A program made the position numbers and the translations under genes. Source: Phytopseudomonas argentinensis (GTDB lineage: Bacteria > Pseudomonadota > Gammaproteobacteria > Pseudomonadales > Pseudomonadaceae). Taken from it: DNA of 64,000 nucleotides. Position 1 is the first letter of the stretch; every line of letters begins with the position of its first letter. This document shows, piece by piece, positions 46,890 through 54,179 of the stretch. The notes under the pieces are model-generated. The model was not told where the DNA came from. It saw only the letters and a program-made list of their open reading frames with translations, and ran no database searches. The stretch spans positions 310,001 through 374,000 of the forward strand of contig NZ_FORC01000002.1 of the NCBI RefSeq assembly GCF_900113905.1. Direction: 5' to 3'.

Positions 46890-47208
46890 TAGGGTCTGTT
46901 GCCGTTTCAACGCGAGCCGCGTTGTCGCGAGAAATCTCGCCAGGCTAGGCGGAGGACGCAGGTAATGGTTGTTCCCTTGCCAAGTCCTCCAACGACGCAT
47001 GGCGAGATTTCCCGCACAACCCGTAGGCCGGGCCTGTTTTGTCGCGATGCTGCGTTTCTCGCCGGCTCATTTAGCCAGCTAAACTTCGCGGCTGTGTGAC
47101 CCACATGGATGTGGGAAATGCCGCAAGCCCGCCGGGAGCGGGCGCGGCCCTTACCTCGCGACAAAACGGGCTCCGGCGCGGCCGTGCGTGAAACGGCAAC
47201 AGACCCTA
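46890..47208. mobile_element. MITE-like element with 18-bp terminal inverted repeats and TA flanks
   Basis: A 319-bp non-coding segment. GGGTCTGTTGCCGTTTCA at 46892-46909 is the exact reverse complement of 47189-47206, and TA flanks both ends (46890-46891, 47207-47208). Pairing continues inward imperfectly, for example GTTGTCGCGAG at 46921-46931 with CTCGCGACAAAAC at 47155-47167. It contains no gene. Length, perfect ends and TA flanks suit a miniature inverted-repeat element mobilised by an IS630/Tc1-type transposase; that link is inference. The rest of the 46669-47248 gap (46705-46889 and 47209-47248) shows nothing else. Confidence 0.75.
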
Positions 47209-47248
47209 GGCTCGCCGAGCAGATTGACGATCATTCAAGGGGCATCAA

Positions 47249-47731
47249 ATGGCGGAAAAGCAGCATCACTACGACGTGCGCGTGACCTGGACCGGTAACG
47301 AGGGCAGCGGCACCGTGTCCCATCGCGGCTACAGCCGGGCGCACAGCATCGAGGCGCAGGGCAAGGCGCCCATCGACGGCTCATCCGACCCGAATTTTCG
47401 CGGTGATCCGGCACGCTGGAACCCCGAGGAACTGCTGGTGGCGTCGTTGTCCGCCTGCCACAAGCTCTGGTACCTGGGCCTTTGCGCTGGGGCTGGCGTG
47501 GTGGTGACCGCCTACGAGGACAACGCCCAGGGCGCGATGCTCGAACAGGCCGATGGAGCCGGGCAATTCACCTCGGTGGTGCTGCGGCCCAGGGTGACCC
47601 TGGCTGCCGGAAGCGATCTGCAAAAGGCCCGCGCGCTGCATCATCAGGCTCATGAAATGTGCTTTATCGCCCGCTCGATGAATTTCCCGGTCAGCCACGA
47701 ACCCGAGCTGCTGATCGACACCACCGGCTGA
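47249..47731 (+). CDS. OsmC-family peroxiredoxin-like protein
   Basis: A 160-residue protein of the OsmC/Ohr family with the two reactive cysteines in SLSACHKLWYL (about residue 72) and HEMCFIARSMNFPV (about residue 135). It should reduce organic hydroperoxides. NPEELLVASLSACH and RGDPARWNPEE are family-typical. It starts 40 bp after the MITE-like element, so its promoter may have been affected by that insertion. Confidence 0.87.
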   Translation: MAEKQHHYDVRVTWTGNEGSGTVSHRGYSRAHSIEAQGKAPIDGSSDPNFRGDPARWNPEELLVASLSACHKLWYLGLCAGAGVVVTAYEDNAQGAMLEQADGAGQFTSVVLRPRVTLAAGSDLQKARALHHQAHEMCFIARSMNFPVSHEPELLIDTTG

Positions 47732-47739
47732 AAATGGCT

Positions 47740-47762
47740 AGGCCGCCCTTGTAAGGCGGCCT
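47740..47762. terminator. Hairpin between convergent genes
   Basis: AGGCCGCC-CTTGTAA-GGCGGCCT, a perfect 8-bp stem between the OsmC gene and the minus-strand Atu4866-like gene. Confidence 0.65.
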
Positions 47763-47770
47763 GCATTTGG

Positions 47771-48142
47771 CTAGCGGCGGCGCAAGATCATGCCGCCGTG
47801 GTGCAGCGTATCCTGATCGACGAACTCGCCATCGGCAGTGAAACCGGTGTCGTCCCAGTAGTCGATATGCGTGCCGTTCACCTCGTATCGACCCTGATAG
47901 GCGCTTTCCCTTGTGCCACGTGCTTCGTCGTAGCGGTTGTCTGGCAGTAGTTCGTGGCGGATCTGGCCGTCGTCGGTGACCCACATGCCCACGTAGGGAT
48001 GCTCAGACATGGTTTTCTCCTGGCTGGGCGGCGTGGCCGCAGTGGTTGGCTGGGAGGCGAGCACCGCGCCGGGTGCTGCCAGAGAGAGTGCGCCCAGCAG
48101 CAGGGTGCGCAGGCAGGTTGCCTGGCAGTTCATGGCGGTCAT
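47771..48142 (-). CDS. Atu4866-domain secreted protein
   Basis: A 123-residue protein with a signal peptide ending near VLASQ. Its mature part HPYVGMWVTDDGQIRHELLPDNRYDE, with RYEVNGTHIDYWDDTGFTADGEF, matches the Atu4866 domain family (agrocinopine/lipocalin-like small beta barrel; function not established). It overlaps the upstream NTF2-like gene by four bases, so the two form an operon, divergent from an AraC-family regulator. Confidence 0.8.
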   Translation of the reverse strand: MTAMNCQATCLRTLLLGALSLAAPGAVLASQPTTAATPPSQEKTMSEHPYVGMWVTDDGQIRHELLPDNRYDEARGTRESAYQGRYEVNGTHIDYWDDTGFTADGEFVDQDTLHHGGMILRRR

Positions 48143-48648
48143 GCCGGGTCGGGGATGCGTTGCAGCACATCGTCATAGGCCGGCAGGTCGAGGTAGGCCG
48201 ACACCTCGTAGGCCTTGCCGTCGCGCATGCGGAAGATCCACGCGTAGCTGTTGCGATAGGGCTGGCCATCGCGGGCCATGCCGGCGCCGTCCCACTGGAT
48301 GATCACGTGGTCACCATTGGCCCACACCTGCTTGCTGACCGGCCGTACCGGTGTGGACAGGCGGGCGGCGAAGGGCTGAACTGCCTTGGCCACGAAGGCG
48401 TCCACGCCGCGATAAACGCCGGCGCTGGGGCCCGAGCCCTTGATGGTCCACACCACATCGGGCGTCAGGATGTCGCTGAAGAACGTGGTGCCGCCGGCCG
48501 CCCAGCGCTCGAAGGCCTGGCTGACCGCCTGCTTGTTGCGGGCCTCGATATTCGCGTCGGCCTGGGCCAGGCCCGGCACCAGGGCGCCGAACAGCAGGGC
48601 TCCGCAAAGGCCCGCGGCGCGGGTGTTACGCAGGGTTGCAATACGCAT
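48139..48648 (-). CDS. NTF2-like (SnoaL/ketosteroid isomerase fold) secreted protein
   Basis: A 169-residue protein with a signal peptide (ALLFGALVPGLAQA). The mature part has the NTF2-like cone fold pattern: a helix NKQAVSQAFERWAAGG, then FFSDILTPDVVWTIKGSG, and strands HVIIQWDGAGMARDGQ and YAWIFRMRDGKAYEVSAYLD. Such proteins isomerise or bind small hydrophobic molecules. It is first in a two-gene operon with the Atu4866-like gene, divergent from the AraC regulator that probably controls both. Confidence 0.82.
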   Translation of the reverse strand: MRIATLRNTRAAGLCGALLFGALVPGLAQADANIEARNKQAVSQAFERWAAGGTTFFSDILTPDVVWTIKGSGPSAGVYRGVDAFVAKAVQPFAARLSTPVRPVSKQVWANGDHVIIQWDGAGMARDGQPYRNSYAWIFRMRDGKAYEVSAYLDLPAYDDVLQRIPDPA

Positions 48649-48886
48649 GGCTGGAGTCTCTCTTGTGGTTTGGTCTGCCTGATCGGCATGCCTGGCCTAT
48701 GCTGGCTCGGGCTCGTTGCCAGGCCTGCACCTGCTCGCTGGGCGGTAAAGATGGCCTGGCTGCCGATCTGTCGTGAACGAGTCTGCCGGTGCGGCACTCT
48801 GTGTTCGTAACCGGATCGTCGCGGATACTTATCCGATCATCCGCTTGAAAAACCTTGTAAAACCCTGGTTGCGCAGAGGAGAAGCC

Positions 48887-49810
48887 ATGGATTCGCTGGA
48901 CAAGCTGGTACAGATCATCGGTCGTCATACGCCGAGGGACGGCATCCAGCCGACGCCGATTCCGGGCATCGCCCTGGTGCGCTCCGCCACGCCGACGGTA
49001 CCGATGCCGGTGGTCTACGAGCCGACCCTTTGCCTGATCGTCCAGGGCCGCAAACAGGTGACGGCTGGCACCACGACCTATGTCTACGATGCGGCGAACT
49101 ACCTGATCGCCTCCGTGGACGTTCCGGTCATGGGCTCGGTGATCGAGGCGAGCGAAGAGAGGCCCTACCTGTGCCTGGTGGTCGATCTGGACATGACAGT
49201 GCTCAGTGACCTGGCTCTGCGTTACCCGGCAGACGACAAGGACGGCGCGCCCGCAGCCGGTATCCAGCTGGGCGAGACCACGCCTGAGCTGCTCGATGCC
49301 GCCGCCCGGCTCGCCAGCCTGCTGGATGCGCCTGGCGATATCGCCGAGCTGGCGCCGCTTACGGTGCGCGAGATCCTCTACCGGCTGCTGATCGGCAGCG
49401 GCGGGGCCATGGTGCGGCAAATGGTCAAGGCCGACAGTCGCCTGAGCCAGATTGCCAAGGCCATTGTCTGGTTACGCGGCCATTACGCCGAGGCCTGCCG
49501 GATCGACGATATGGCCGATATCGCTGGCATGAGCCGCTCCACCTTCCACGCCCACTTCAAGGCGGTCACCGCCATGAGCCCGCTGGAATTCCGCACCCAC
49601 TTGCGCCTGCAGGAGGCCCGCCGCCTGATGGTCGCCGACGCGCTGGATGCCGCGGGCGCCGGCTACCGTGTGGGCTACGAAAGCCCTTCGCAATTCAGTC
49701 GCGATTATGTGCGTATGTTCGGCCTGCCGCCAGCCAGGGACGCCAGCCGCCTGCGGGGCAGTGCGTGGGCGCCGGGCGACAAGCCCGACGCAATTCGAGA
49801 AAGCGCCTGA
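48887..49810 (+). CDS. AraC-family regulator (AraC_N cupin type)
   Basis: A 307-residue regulator. The N-terminal cupin-like AraC_N domain includes VYEPTLCLIVQGRKQV; the C-terminal HTH pair is at about residues 200-290 (IDDMADIAGMSRSTFHAHFKAVTAMSPLEF and the second helix GYRVGYESPSQFSRDYVRMFG). The ATG at 48887 has GAGGAGAAGCC upstream. This group usually regulates adjacent oxidoreductase or small-protein genes in response to an unknown ligand. Confidence 0.87.
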   Translation: MDSLDKLVQIIGRHTPRDGIQPTPIPGIALVRSATPTVPMPVVYEPTLCLIVQGRKQVTAGTTTYVYDAANYLIASVDVPVMGSVIEASEERPYLCLVVDLDMTVLSDLALRYPADDKDGAPAAGIQLGETTPELLDAAARLASLLDAPGDIAELAPLTVREILYRLLIGSGGAMVRQMVKADSRLSQIAKAIVWLRGHYAEACRIDDMADIAGMSRSTFHAHFKAVTAMSPLEFRTHLRLQEARRLMVADALDAAGAGYRVGYESPSQFSRDYVRMFGLPPARDASRLRGSAWAPGDKPDAIRESA

Positions 49811-49870
49811 AACAACTTATTTCTCGCCTGATGGGAACTTTTAAGCGAATTTCCCGAGTGTTCGCCTCGT

Positions 49871-49876
49871 TATAAT
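49871..49876 (+). promoter_or_regulatory. Candidate -10 element for the TerC leader
   Basis: TATAAT, a perfect sigma-70 -10 hexamer, 131 bases before the TerC start. The -35 region is weak (about 49848-49853). If used, it would give a leader of about 125 bases that contains all hairpins described for 49905-50005. Confidence 0.5.
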
Positions 49877-49904
49877 TTGCAACGAGTCGCCACTTGAGAA
49901 CCCC

Positions 49905-50005
49905 GCAGCGCCTGCTAGATTGGCGCTGCGACGCCGGGCCCCTCTGACAGCTACCAGGCTGCCATGTCGGAGTTGCAGTTTGTACAACTCTGACTTAGGA
50001 GGGGC
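49905..50005 (+). promoter_or_regulatory. Structured leader of the TerC-family gene with mutually exclusive hairpins
   Basis: Three parts are visible. First, an 8-bp hairpin GCAGCGCC / GGCGCTGC (49905-49929). Second, GTCGGAG at 49966-49972 can pair either with CTCTGAC at 49942-49948 or with CTCTGAC at 49988-49994; the second choice extends to a 10-bp stem. Third, GCCCCTC at 49938-49944 can cover the ribosome-binding site GAGGGGC at 49999-50005 only when the first CTCTGAC is free. This is the logic of a translational switch. TerC/alx genes elsewhere carry manganese riboswitches, but the typical GGGGAGUAG box was not found. Confidence 0.55.
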
Positions 50006-50007
50006 TC

Positions 50008-51012
50008 ATGAGCACCCTAGTACCGTTCCTCACCGCCGACTTCCTCGGCACACCTGCCTGGTTCTGGCTCATCTTCATCACCATCGTCGTCAGCCTGCTG
50101 GTCTTCGACCTCGGGGTGCTGCACCGTGAGCATCGCGAAATCGGCGTCAAGGAAAGCCTGCTGCTGTCCGGTGGCTATATCACCGCGGGCCTGCTGTTCG
50201 GCCTGTGGGTCTGGCACATGAAGGGCGCCACCTCGGGTATGGATTTCTATACCGGCTTTCTGATCGAGAAATCGTTGTCGATGGACAACGTGTTCCTGAT
50301 GGCGATGATCTTCAGCTTCCTGGCCATCCCGCGTAAATACCAGCACGAGGTGCTGTTCTGGGGCATTCTCGGGGTGATCGTACTGCGTGCGATCATGATT
50401 GGCCTGGGCGCCGCGCTGATCGCGCAATTCAGCTGGATCCTCTACGTGTTCGGCGCCTTCCTGCTGCTGACCGGCGTGAAGATGCTGTTCAGCAAGGTCG
50501 ACGACCACCCGGATCTGTCTGAAAACAAGCTGATCAAGTTCGTGCGCAAACGCATGCGGGTTACCGACCGCCTGCACGAAGGCCGCTTTTTCGTGCGTCA
50601 GCCCGATGCCAACGGCAACATGGTGCGCTGGGCCACGCCGCTGTTCCTGGCGCTGGTGCTGATCGAGTGTGCCGACCTGGTATTCGCCATCGACAGCGTA
50701 CCGGCGATCTTCGCCATCACCCAGGATCCGTTCATCGTCTACACCTCGAACATCTTCGCGATCCTCGGCCTGCGCGCGCTGTACTTTGCCCTGGCCGCGA
50801 TGATCCATCGCTTCGCCTACCTCAAGTACGCCCTGGCCCTGGTGCTGGTGTTCATCGGCGGCAAGATCTTCCTGGTCGGCATCATCGGCAAGACCCCGCC
50901 GGTGATTTCCCTGAGCGTCACGCTTGGCCTGCTGATCGGTGGCGTACTGCTGTCGATGTGGAAAACCCGCAACGACCCGCCGGTCCTCGACGCTGAAAAG
51001 ACCCCGCACTGA
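50008..51012 (+). CDS. TerC-family integral membrane protein (Alx-like)
   Basis: A 334-residue protein with about nine helices. VVSLLVFDLGVLHREHREI, the acidic membrane motif EKSLSMDNVFLMAMIF and the second-half VLIECADLVFAIDSVPAIFAI are diagnostic of TerC. E. coli Alx and related proteins export manganese. The acidic residues in helices (E, D, E, D) would bind the metal. The leader upstream can fold into alternative hairpins covering the ribosome-binding site. Confidence 0.88.
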   Translation: MSTLVPFLTADFLGTPAWFWLIFITIVVSLLVFDLGVLHREHREIGVKESLLLSGGYITAGLLFGLWVWHMKGATSGMDFYTGFLIEKSLSMDNVFLMAMIFSFLAIPRKYQHEVLFWGILGVIVLRAIMIGLGAALIAQFSWILYVFGAFLLLTGVKMLFSKVDDHPDLSENKLIKFVRKRMRVTDRLHEGRFFVRQPDANGNMVRWATPLFLALVLIECADLVFAIDSVPAIFAITQDPFIVYTSNIFAILGLRALYFALAAMIHRFAYLKYALALVLVFIGGKIFLVGIIGKTPPVISLSVTLGLLIGGVLLSMWKTRNDPPVLDAEKTPH

Positions 51013-51021
51013 CGATCCAAC

Positions 51022-51040
51022 GCCCCGGCGCCGCCGGGGC
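51022..51040 (+). terminator. Short hairpin after the TerC-family gene
   Basis: GCCCCGGC-GCC-GCCGGGGC, a perfect 8-bp stem ten bases after the stop codon, followed by TTCTC only; a partial terminator or a spacer before the lipoprotein gene. Confidence 0.55.
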
Positions 51041-51062
51041 TTCTCACCACAGGAGATGAGCC

Positions 51063-51383
51063 ATGAATCCATCACCCCTTTCTGCGCTGGCCCTGGTTGC
51101 CGTGATCGGCCTGACCCTGGCCGGCTGCGAGATGGCCGAAGAATCGGCGCAGAAGTTCACCGAAAAGGCCGAGCAGGCCGTGCAGGACATTGCCCGCGAA
51201 GCGGTCAGCGATACGGTCACTGCCTTCAACAAGCAGATCGACGAGGTGCAGAAGTCCACCAATGAAATGCTTGGCAAGCCGGAGAAGGAAGGCGCCGAGG
51301 AAAAGCCGCAGCAGCAGGAAAAGCACGAACAGCCTGAGCAGGAACAGCCGCGCACCTTCCCCAACGAAAGCGTGGAAACCTGA
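51063..51383 (+). CDS. Small lipoprotein
   Basis: A 106-residue protein with a lipoprotein signal (LTLAGC, Cys about residue 22). The mature part is a single charged helix (Lys/Glu/Gln-rich, EEKPQQQEKHEQPEQEQP) of low complexity. It has CAGGAG upstream of ATG. I do not recognise a named family. It is 50 bp after the TerC-family gene and could be transcribed with it. Confidence 0.72.
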   Translation: MNPSPLSALALVAVIGLTLAGCEMAEESAQKFTEKAEQAVQDIAREAVSDTVTAFNKQIDEVQKSTNEMLGKPEKEGAEEKPQQQEKHEQPEQEQPRTFPNESVET

Positions 51384-51518
51384 CCGGCGCTTTTTTCAGC
51401 GGGGAAGGGAGGCCCCACGACCCTTATCGATCGCGGCGTTTTGCTTTAGAGCCTGTTCACTATCGTTATGCGCATTAAGCGGTAACTACAAGGCAATAGC
51501 TGCCGTTCGCAAAACGCG

Positions 51519-51545
51519 TAGGAGGGGCTTTAGCCCCGAGCTTTT
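51519..51545. repeat. REP-like hairpin
   Basis: GTAGGAGGGGCTTTAGCCCCGAG with a 6-bp stem (GGGGCT / AGCCCC) and a following CTTTTT run, so it may also terminate the lipoprotein transcript. It is a different REP type from the one at 5922. Confidence 0.65.
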
Positions 51546-51607
51546 TAAGTTTCATACGCCGTGGGTAAGCTGTGGCTTGCTAGCATTATCGCGTCGCTCA
51601 TACGTCC

Positions 51608-51878
51608 GGTTCCGCTCTGTCGAGCGGGTTTCTTTTGGCATCGCCCCAAAAGAAACCAAAAGGTCTAGCCCCGACATCCGGCCCCAGCTTCGCTGCGGTT
51701 CCCTCGCTTCATCGTTGTTCCGAGGGCCCGCCGCGAAGGGCCATCCCTGGCCCATCGCGGCTCTCGCGGCATCCATGCCGCTCAACCCTCTCCACAACGA
51801 TTACGCTCGGCCTCCTGAAGGGGCGATTGGTGTCGCCTGCAAATTTTGTGGCATGAGGAGCACCAAAAAGCAAAGCGG
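51608..51878. repeat. Dispersed non-coding repeat, copy B
   Basis: Same family and orientation as copy A at 6025-6311. The first hairpin is GGTTTCTTTTGG (51627-51638) with CCAAAAGAAACC (51646-51657) and a shorter loop. The hairpin GGGCCA-TCCC-TGGCCC is at 51738-51753, and in this copy the flanks GCCGCGA and TCGCGGC extend its stem by seven pairs; in copy A they no longer pair. The remainder of the 51384-52013 gap shows no gene. Confidence 0.8.
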
Positions 51879-52013
51879 CCGAGCGGCCGCTCCCGCCACT
51901 TAGCTGCCAAAATCGACGAACCTGGGCTGAAAGATAATGAACAGGCTCTTGGTGCACCTCTCGCTCGTCCATCTCGCCAGCCTGCGACTAGCCCTGACCA
52001 AGCATCTCGCGAG

Positions 52014-52889
52014 TTATACGCGGGCCGCTTGCATGCCGATGATCTCGTCCAATTCTCTGTAAACCCTCATCCCTTTCTCTTGCGCCAACGCCACCAGCCT
52101 GTCTGCCTGACCGGACGACCCCGCCGCACGCAACAGCGCATCGCAGCGGCTGAGCAGCAGCTGCCCATAGCGCTCGGTATCCATCGTTGAGTCTTCTTCT
52201 CCGGCCTGCGTCGGCCAGCTTGCCGTGACTGGCAGATGCCCGGCCTGCAACAGCCTGGTCGCGCAGCTTTGCATCGCGTTCTGGGCGCCGGCGATAAGGA
52301 TCATCAGAGGCGCGACGGGCATCAGCGTTTTCAGGTACTGCAGCAGGATGATGGTCTTGCCGTCCATGATGCGACCGTCGTCGACCATCGCCAGGGCCTC
52401 GGCGAAGGGCAGCTCCAGCACCTCGATATCTTCGCCTTCCTCGGCCAGGCCGCCGCCTTCGGCAACGCGGTCCTCGGGCTGATACTCGCCGACGAAGAAG
52501 TGCACCCGTTCGGTCACCGAGCCGGGACTCATGAATGCCTCGAAGAGCTTGCGCACCGATCGTACGCGATAGCCGGTCTCCTCTTCGGCCTCCAGACGAA
52601 TGCGCTCCTCAGGGCTGGCGTTGTCGAGCAGGCCCGCGGCCGCTTCGATCAGGTAGCCGTCATGCTCGTTGAGGAACGCCGGGATGCGAAACTGTCGGGT
52701 CAGGATCACGGTGCCCTTGGCCCGGTTGTACAGGATGATCGTGGCGCCATTGCCGCGGTCGTACACCTCGCGGGTCTGCGCCTGCCAGCTGCCGTCACGG
52801 CGCTGCAGTTGGAAGTCGATCTTCTTCAGTACGTACCAGTTATCCGATAGCAGGTGCTGCTTGAGGATGCGAACGTTGGGGGTGCTCAC
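52014..52889 (-). CDS. NudK-like Nudix hydrolase fused to a C-terminal nucleotide-binding-like domain
   Basis: A 291-residue protein. Residues 1 to about 190 match NudK (GDP-mannose/ADP-sugar pyrophosphatase): [19 protein letters not shown] and the Nudix box ending [11 protein letters not shown], then [10 protein letters not shown]. NudK is about 190 residues, so the last 96 residues, starting at Met196 ([11 protein letters not shown]), are extra. They resemble a DUF4406/nucleoside 2-deoxyribosyltransferase-like fold ([35 protein letters not shown]), but the usual GPYRSGT loop is absent. The start is a GTG. It is divergent from the GlxA-type regulator. Confidence 0.8.
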   Translation of the reverse strand: MSTPNVRILKQHLLSDNWYVLKKIDFQLQRRDGSWQAQTREVYDRGNGATIILYNRAKGTVILTRQFRIPAFLNEHDGYLIEAAAGLLDNASPEERIRLEAEEETGYRVRSVRKLFEAFMSPGSVTERVHFFVGEYQPEDRVAEGGGLAEEGEDIEVLELPFAEALAMVDDGRIMDGKTIILLQYLKTLMPVAPLMILIAGAQNAMQSCATRLLQAGHLPVTASWPTQAGEEDSTMDTERYGQLLLSRCDALLRAAGSSGQADRLVALAQEKGMRVYRELDEIIGMQAARV

Positions 52890-53009
52890 CGGCAGTGTCC
52901 TCGCGGGTCATGAGAGCGGTGCAGTGTTTCACAATCAAATGAACGCCCCAAGTCCGCCGTCAGCTGCCACAATCGGCCAGAGGTGACAGGTCTGCAGAGG
53001 GGGCGGACG

Positions 53010-54047
53010 ATGGCGGACAGGCGAAGTTTCAGCGAGACCCTACAGGGGCAGAACCTGCGTTTCGTGGCGGCGAAGAAGGACGCCTCGCGGCAGACCCGGG
53101 TGGGGTTTCTGCTGCAGGAGCACTTTTCACTGCCGGCCTTCACCCAGGCGCTGGACGTGCTGGTGACCGCCAACCTGATCGACCGTGGCCTGTTCGCTAC
53201 CCGTACCTTCAGCCTGGACGGTGCCGCGGTGACCAGCGACCTGGGCATCGTCATCTGTCCGGATGCCGAACTGACCGGCAAGGATCTCGCCGAGCTGGAC
53301 CTGCTGGTGATCTGCGCCGGCCTGCGCACGCCGCTGCGGCCGACTCCGGTGCTCAGGCAGCTGCTGCGCAACGCCGCCGACAAGCAGGTGGCGTTGGCGG
53401 GGCTTTGGAGCGGCGCCTGGTTTATCGGCCAGGCCGGGCTGCTCGATGGTTACCGTTGCGCGATCCATCCCGAGCACCGTGCGGCATTGGCCGAGATCGC
53501 CCGGCACAGCCAGGTGACCGCAGAGAGCTTCGTGGTCGACCGTGACCGACTGACTGCCGCCAGCCCGACCGGCGCCTTCCATATGGTGCTGGAGTGGATC
53601 GGCACGCTGCATGGCCATGATCTCGCCGAGGGCATTGTCGGCATCCTGGCGTTCGAGGAGTCGCGCTACAAACGAGTCAAACCCACCCTGCACGCGAAGA
53701 TGAGCGAGCCGCTGCGCACGGTGATCAACCTGATGAGCGCCAATATCGAGGAGCCGTTGAGCACCGACCAGCTGGCCGCCTACTCGGGCCGCTCGCGGCG
53801 GCAGATCGAGCGGCTGTTTCAGCAGCAACTGGGCACCACGCCAGCGCGCTATTACCTGGAGCTGCGCATCACCGAAGGCCGCCGCCTGCTGCAGCACTCG
53901 GACCTGCCGGTGCTCGATGTCAGCGTGGCCTGTGGCTTCGTCTCGCCGAGTCATTTCAGCAAGTGCTACACGGCGTACTTCGGTAACTCGCCGTCCAGGG
54001 AAGTCCGTCACGGCAATGTGAAATCCAGCCAGCGGCGGGGCGAGTAG
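53010..54047 (+). CDS. GlxA-type AraC regulator (DJ-1/PfpI domain plus AraC HTH)
   Basis: A 345-residue protein. The N-terminal DJ-1/PfpI-like domain runs about 35-205 (VGFLLQEHFSLPAF, LVICAGLRTP, AGLWSGAWFIGQAG). The usual nucleophile Cys position has Ser/Gly context (LWSGAW), so it is a binding rather than enzymatic domain. The C-terminal HTH covers about 230-335 (STDQLAAYSGRSRRQIERLFQQQLG, VACGFVSPSHFSKCYTAYFG). Relatives control choline/glycine betaine, carnitine and arginine catabolism; the ligand here is unknown. Confidence 0.86.
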   Translation: MADRRSFSETLQGQNLRFVAAKKDASRQTRVGFLLQEHFSLPAFTQALDVLVTANLIDRGLFATRTFSLDGAAVTSDLGIVICPDAELTGKDLAELDLLVICAGLRTPLRPTPVLRQLLRNAADKQVALAGLWSGAWFIGQAGLLDGYRCAIHPEHRAALAEIARHSQVTAESFVVDRDRLTAASPTGAFHMVLEWIGTLHGHDLAEGIVGILAFEESRYKRVKPTLHAKMSEPLRTVINLMSANIEEPLSTDQLAAYSGRSRRQIERLFQQQLGTTPARYYLELRITEGRRLLQHSDLPVLDVSVACGFVSPSHFSKCYTAYFGNSPSREVRHGNVKSSQRRGE

Positions 54048-54179
54048 CCATCTGGCGACGAGCCGGGCTGCCGGCCATTGCAACAGCATATCCCCGGCCG
54101 TGGTCAGCTCGCAGAGCCGGCGCTGTGCTTTGCCGGGCTGGTTTGCGAAGCGGCACCTGCAGCGCCGGCAAGCCGCTGG

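Noticed and set aside
46907..47164. Possible 85-residue protein inside the MITE-like element
   Set aside because: Its sequence is a by-product of the inverted repeats; no ribosome-binding site or domain.
49811..50007. Standard yybP-ykoY manganese riboswitch upstream of TerC
   Set aside because: The conserved GGGGAGUAG core was not found; reported instead as an unclassified leader needing a covariance-model search.
51635..51856. Peptide frame (PKETKRSSPDIRP) shared by both copies of the dispersed repeat
   Set aside because: The shared frame follows from nucleotide identity; there is no start context and the copies differ by non-multiples of three in the first loop.
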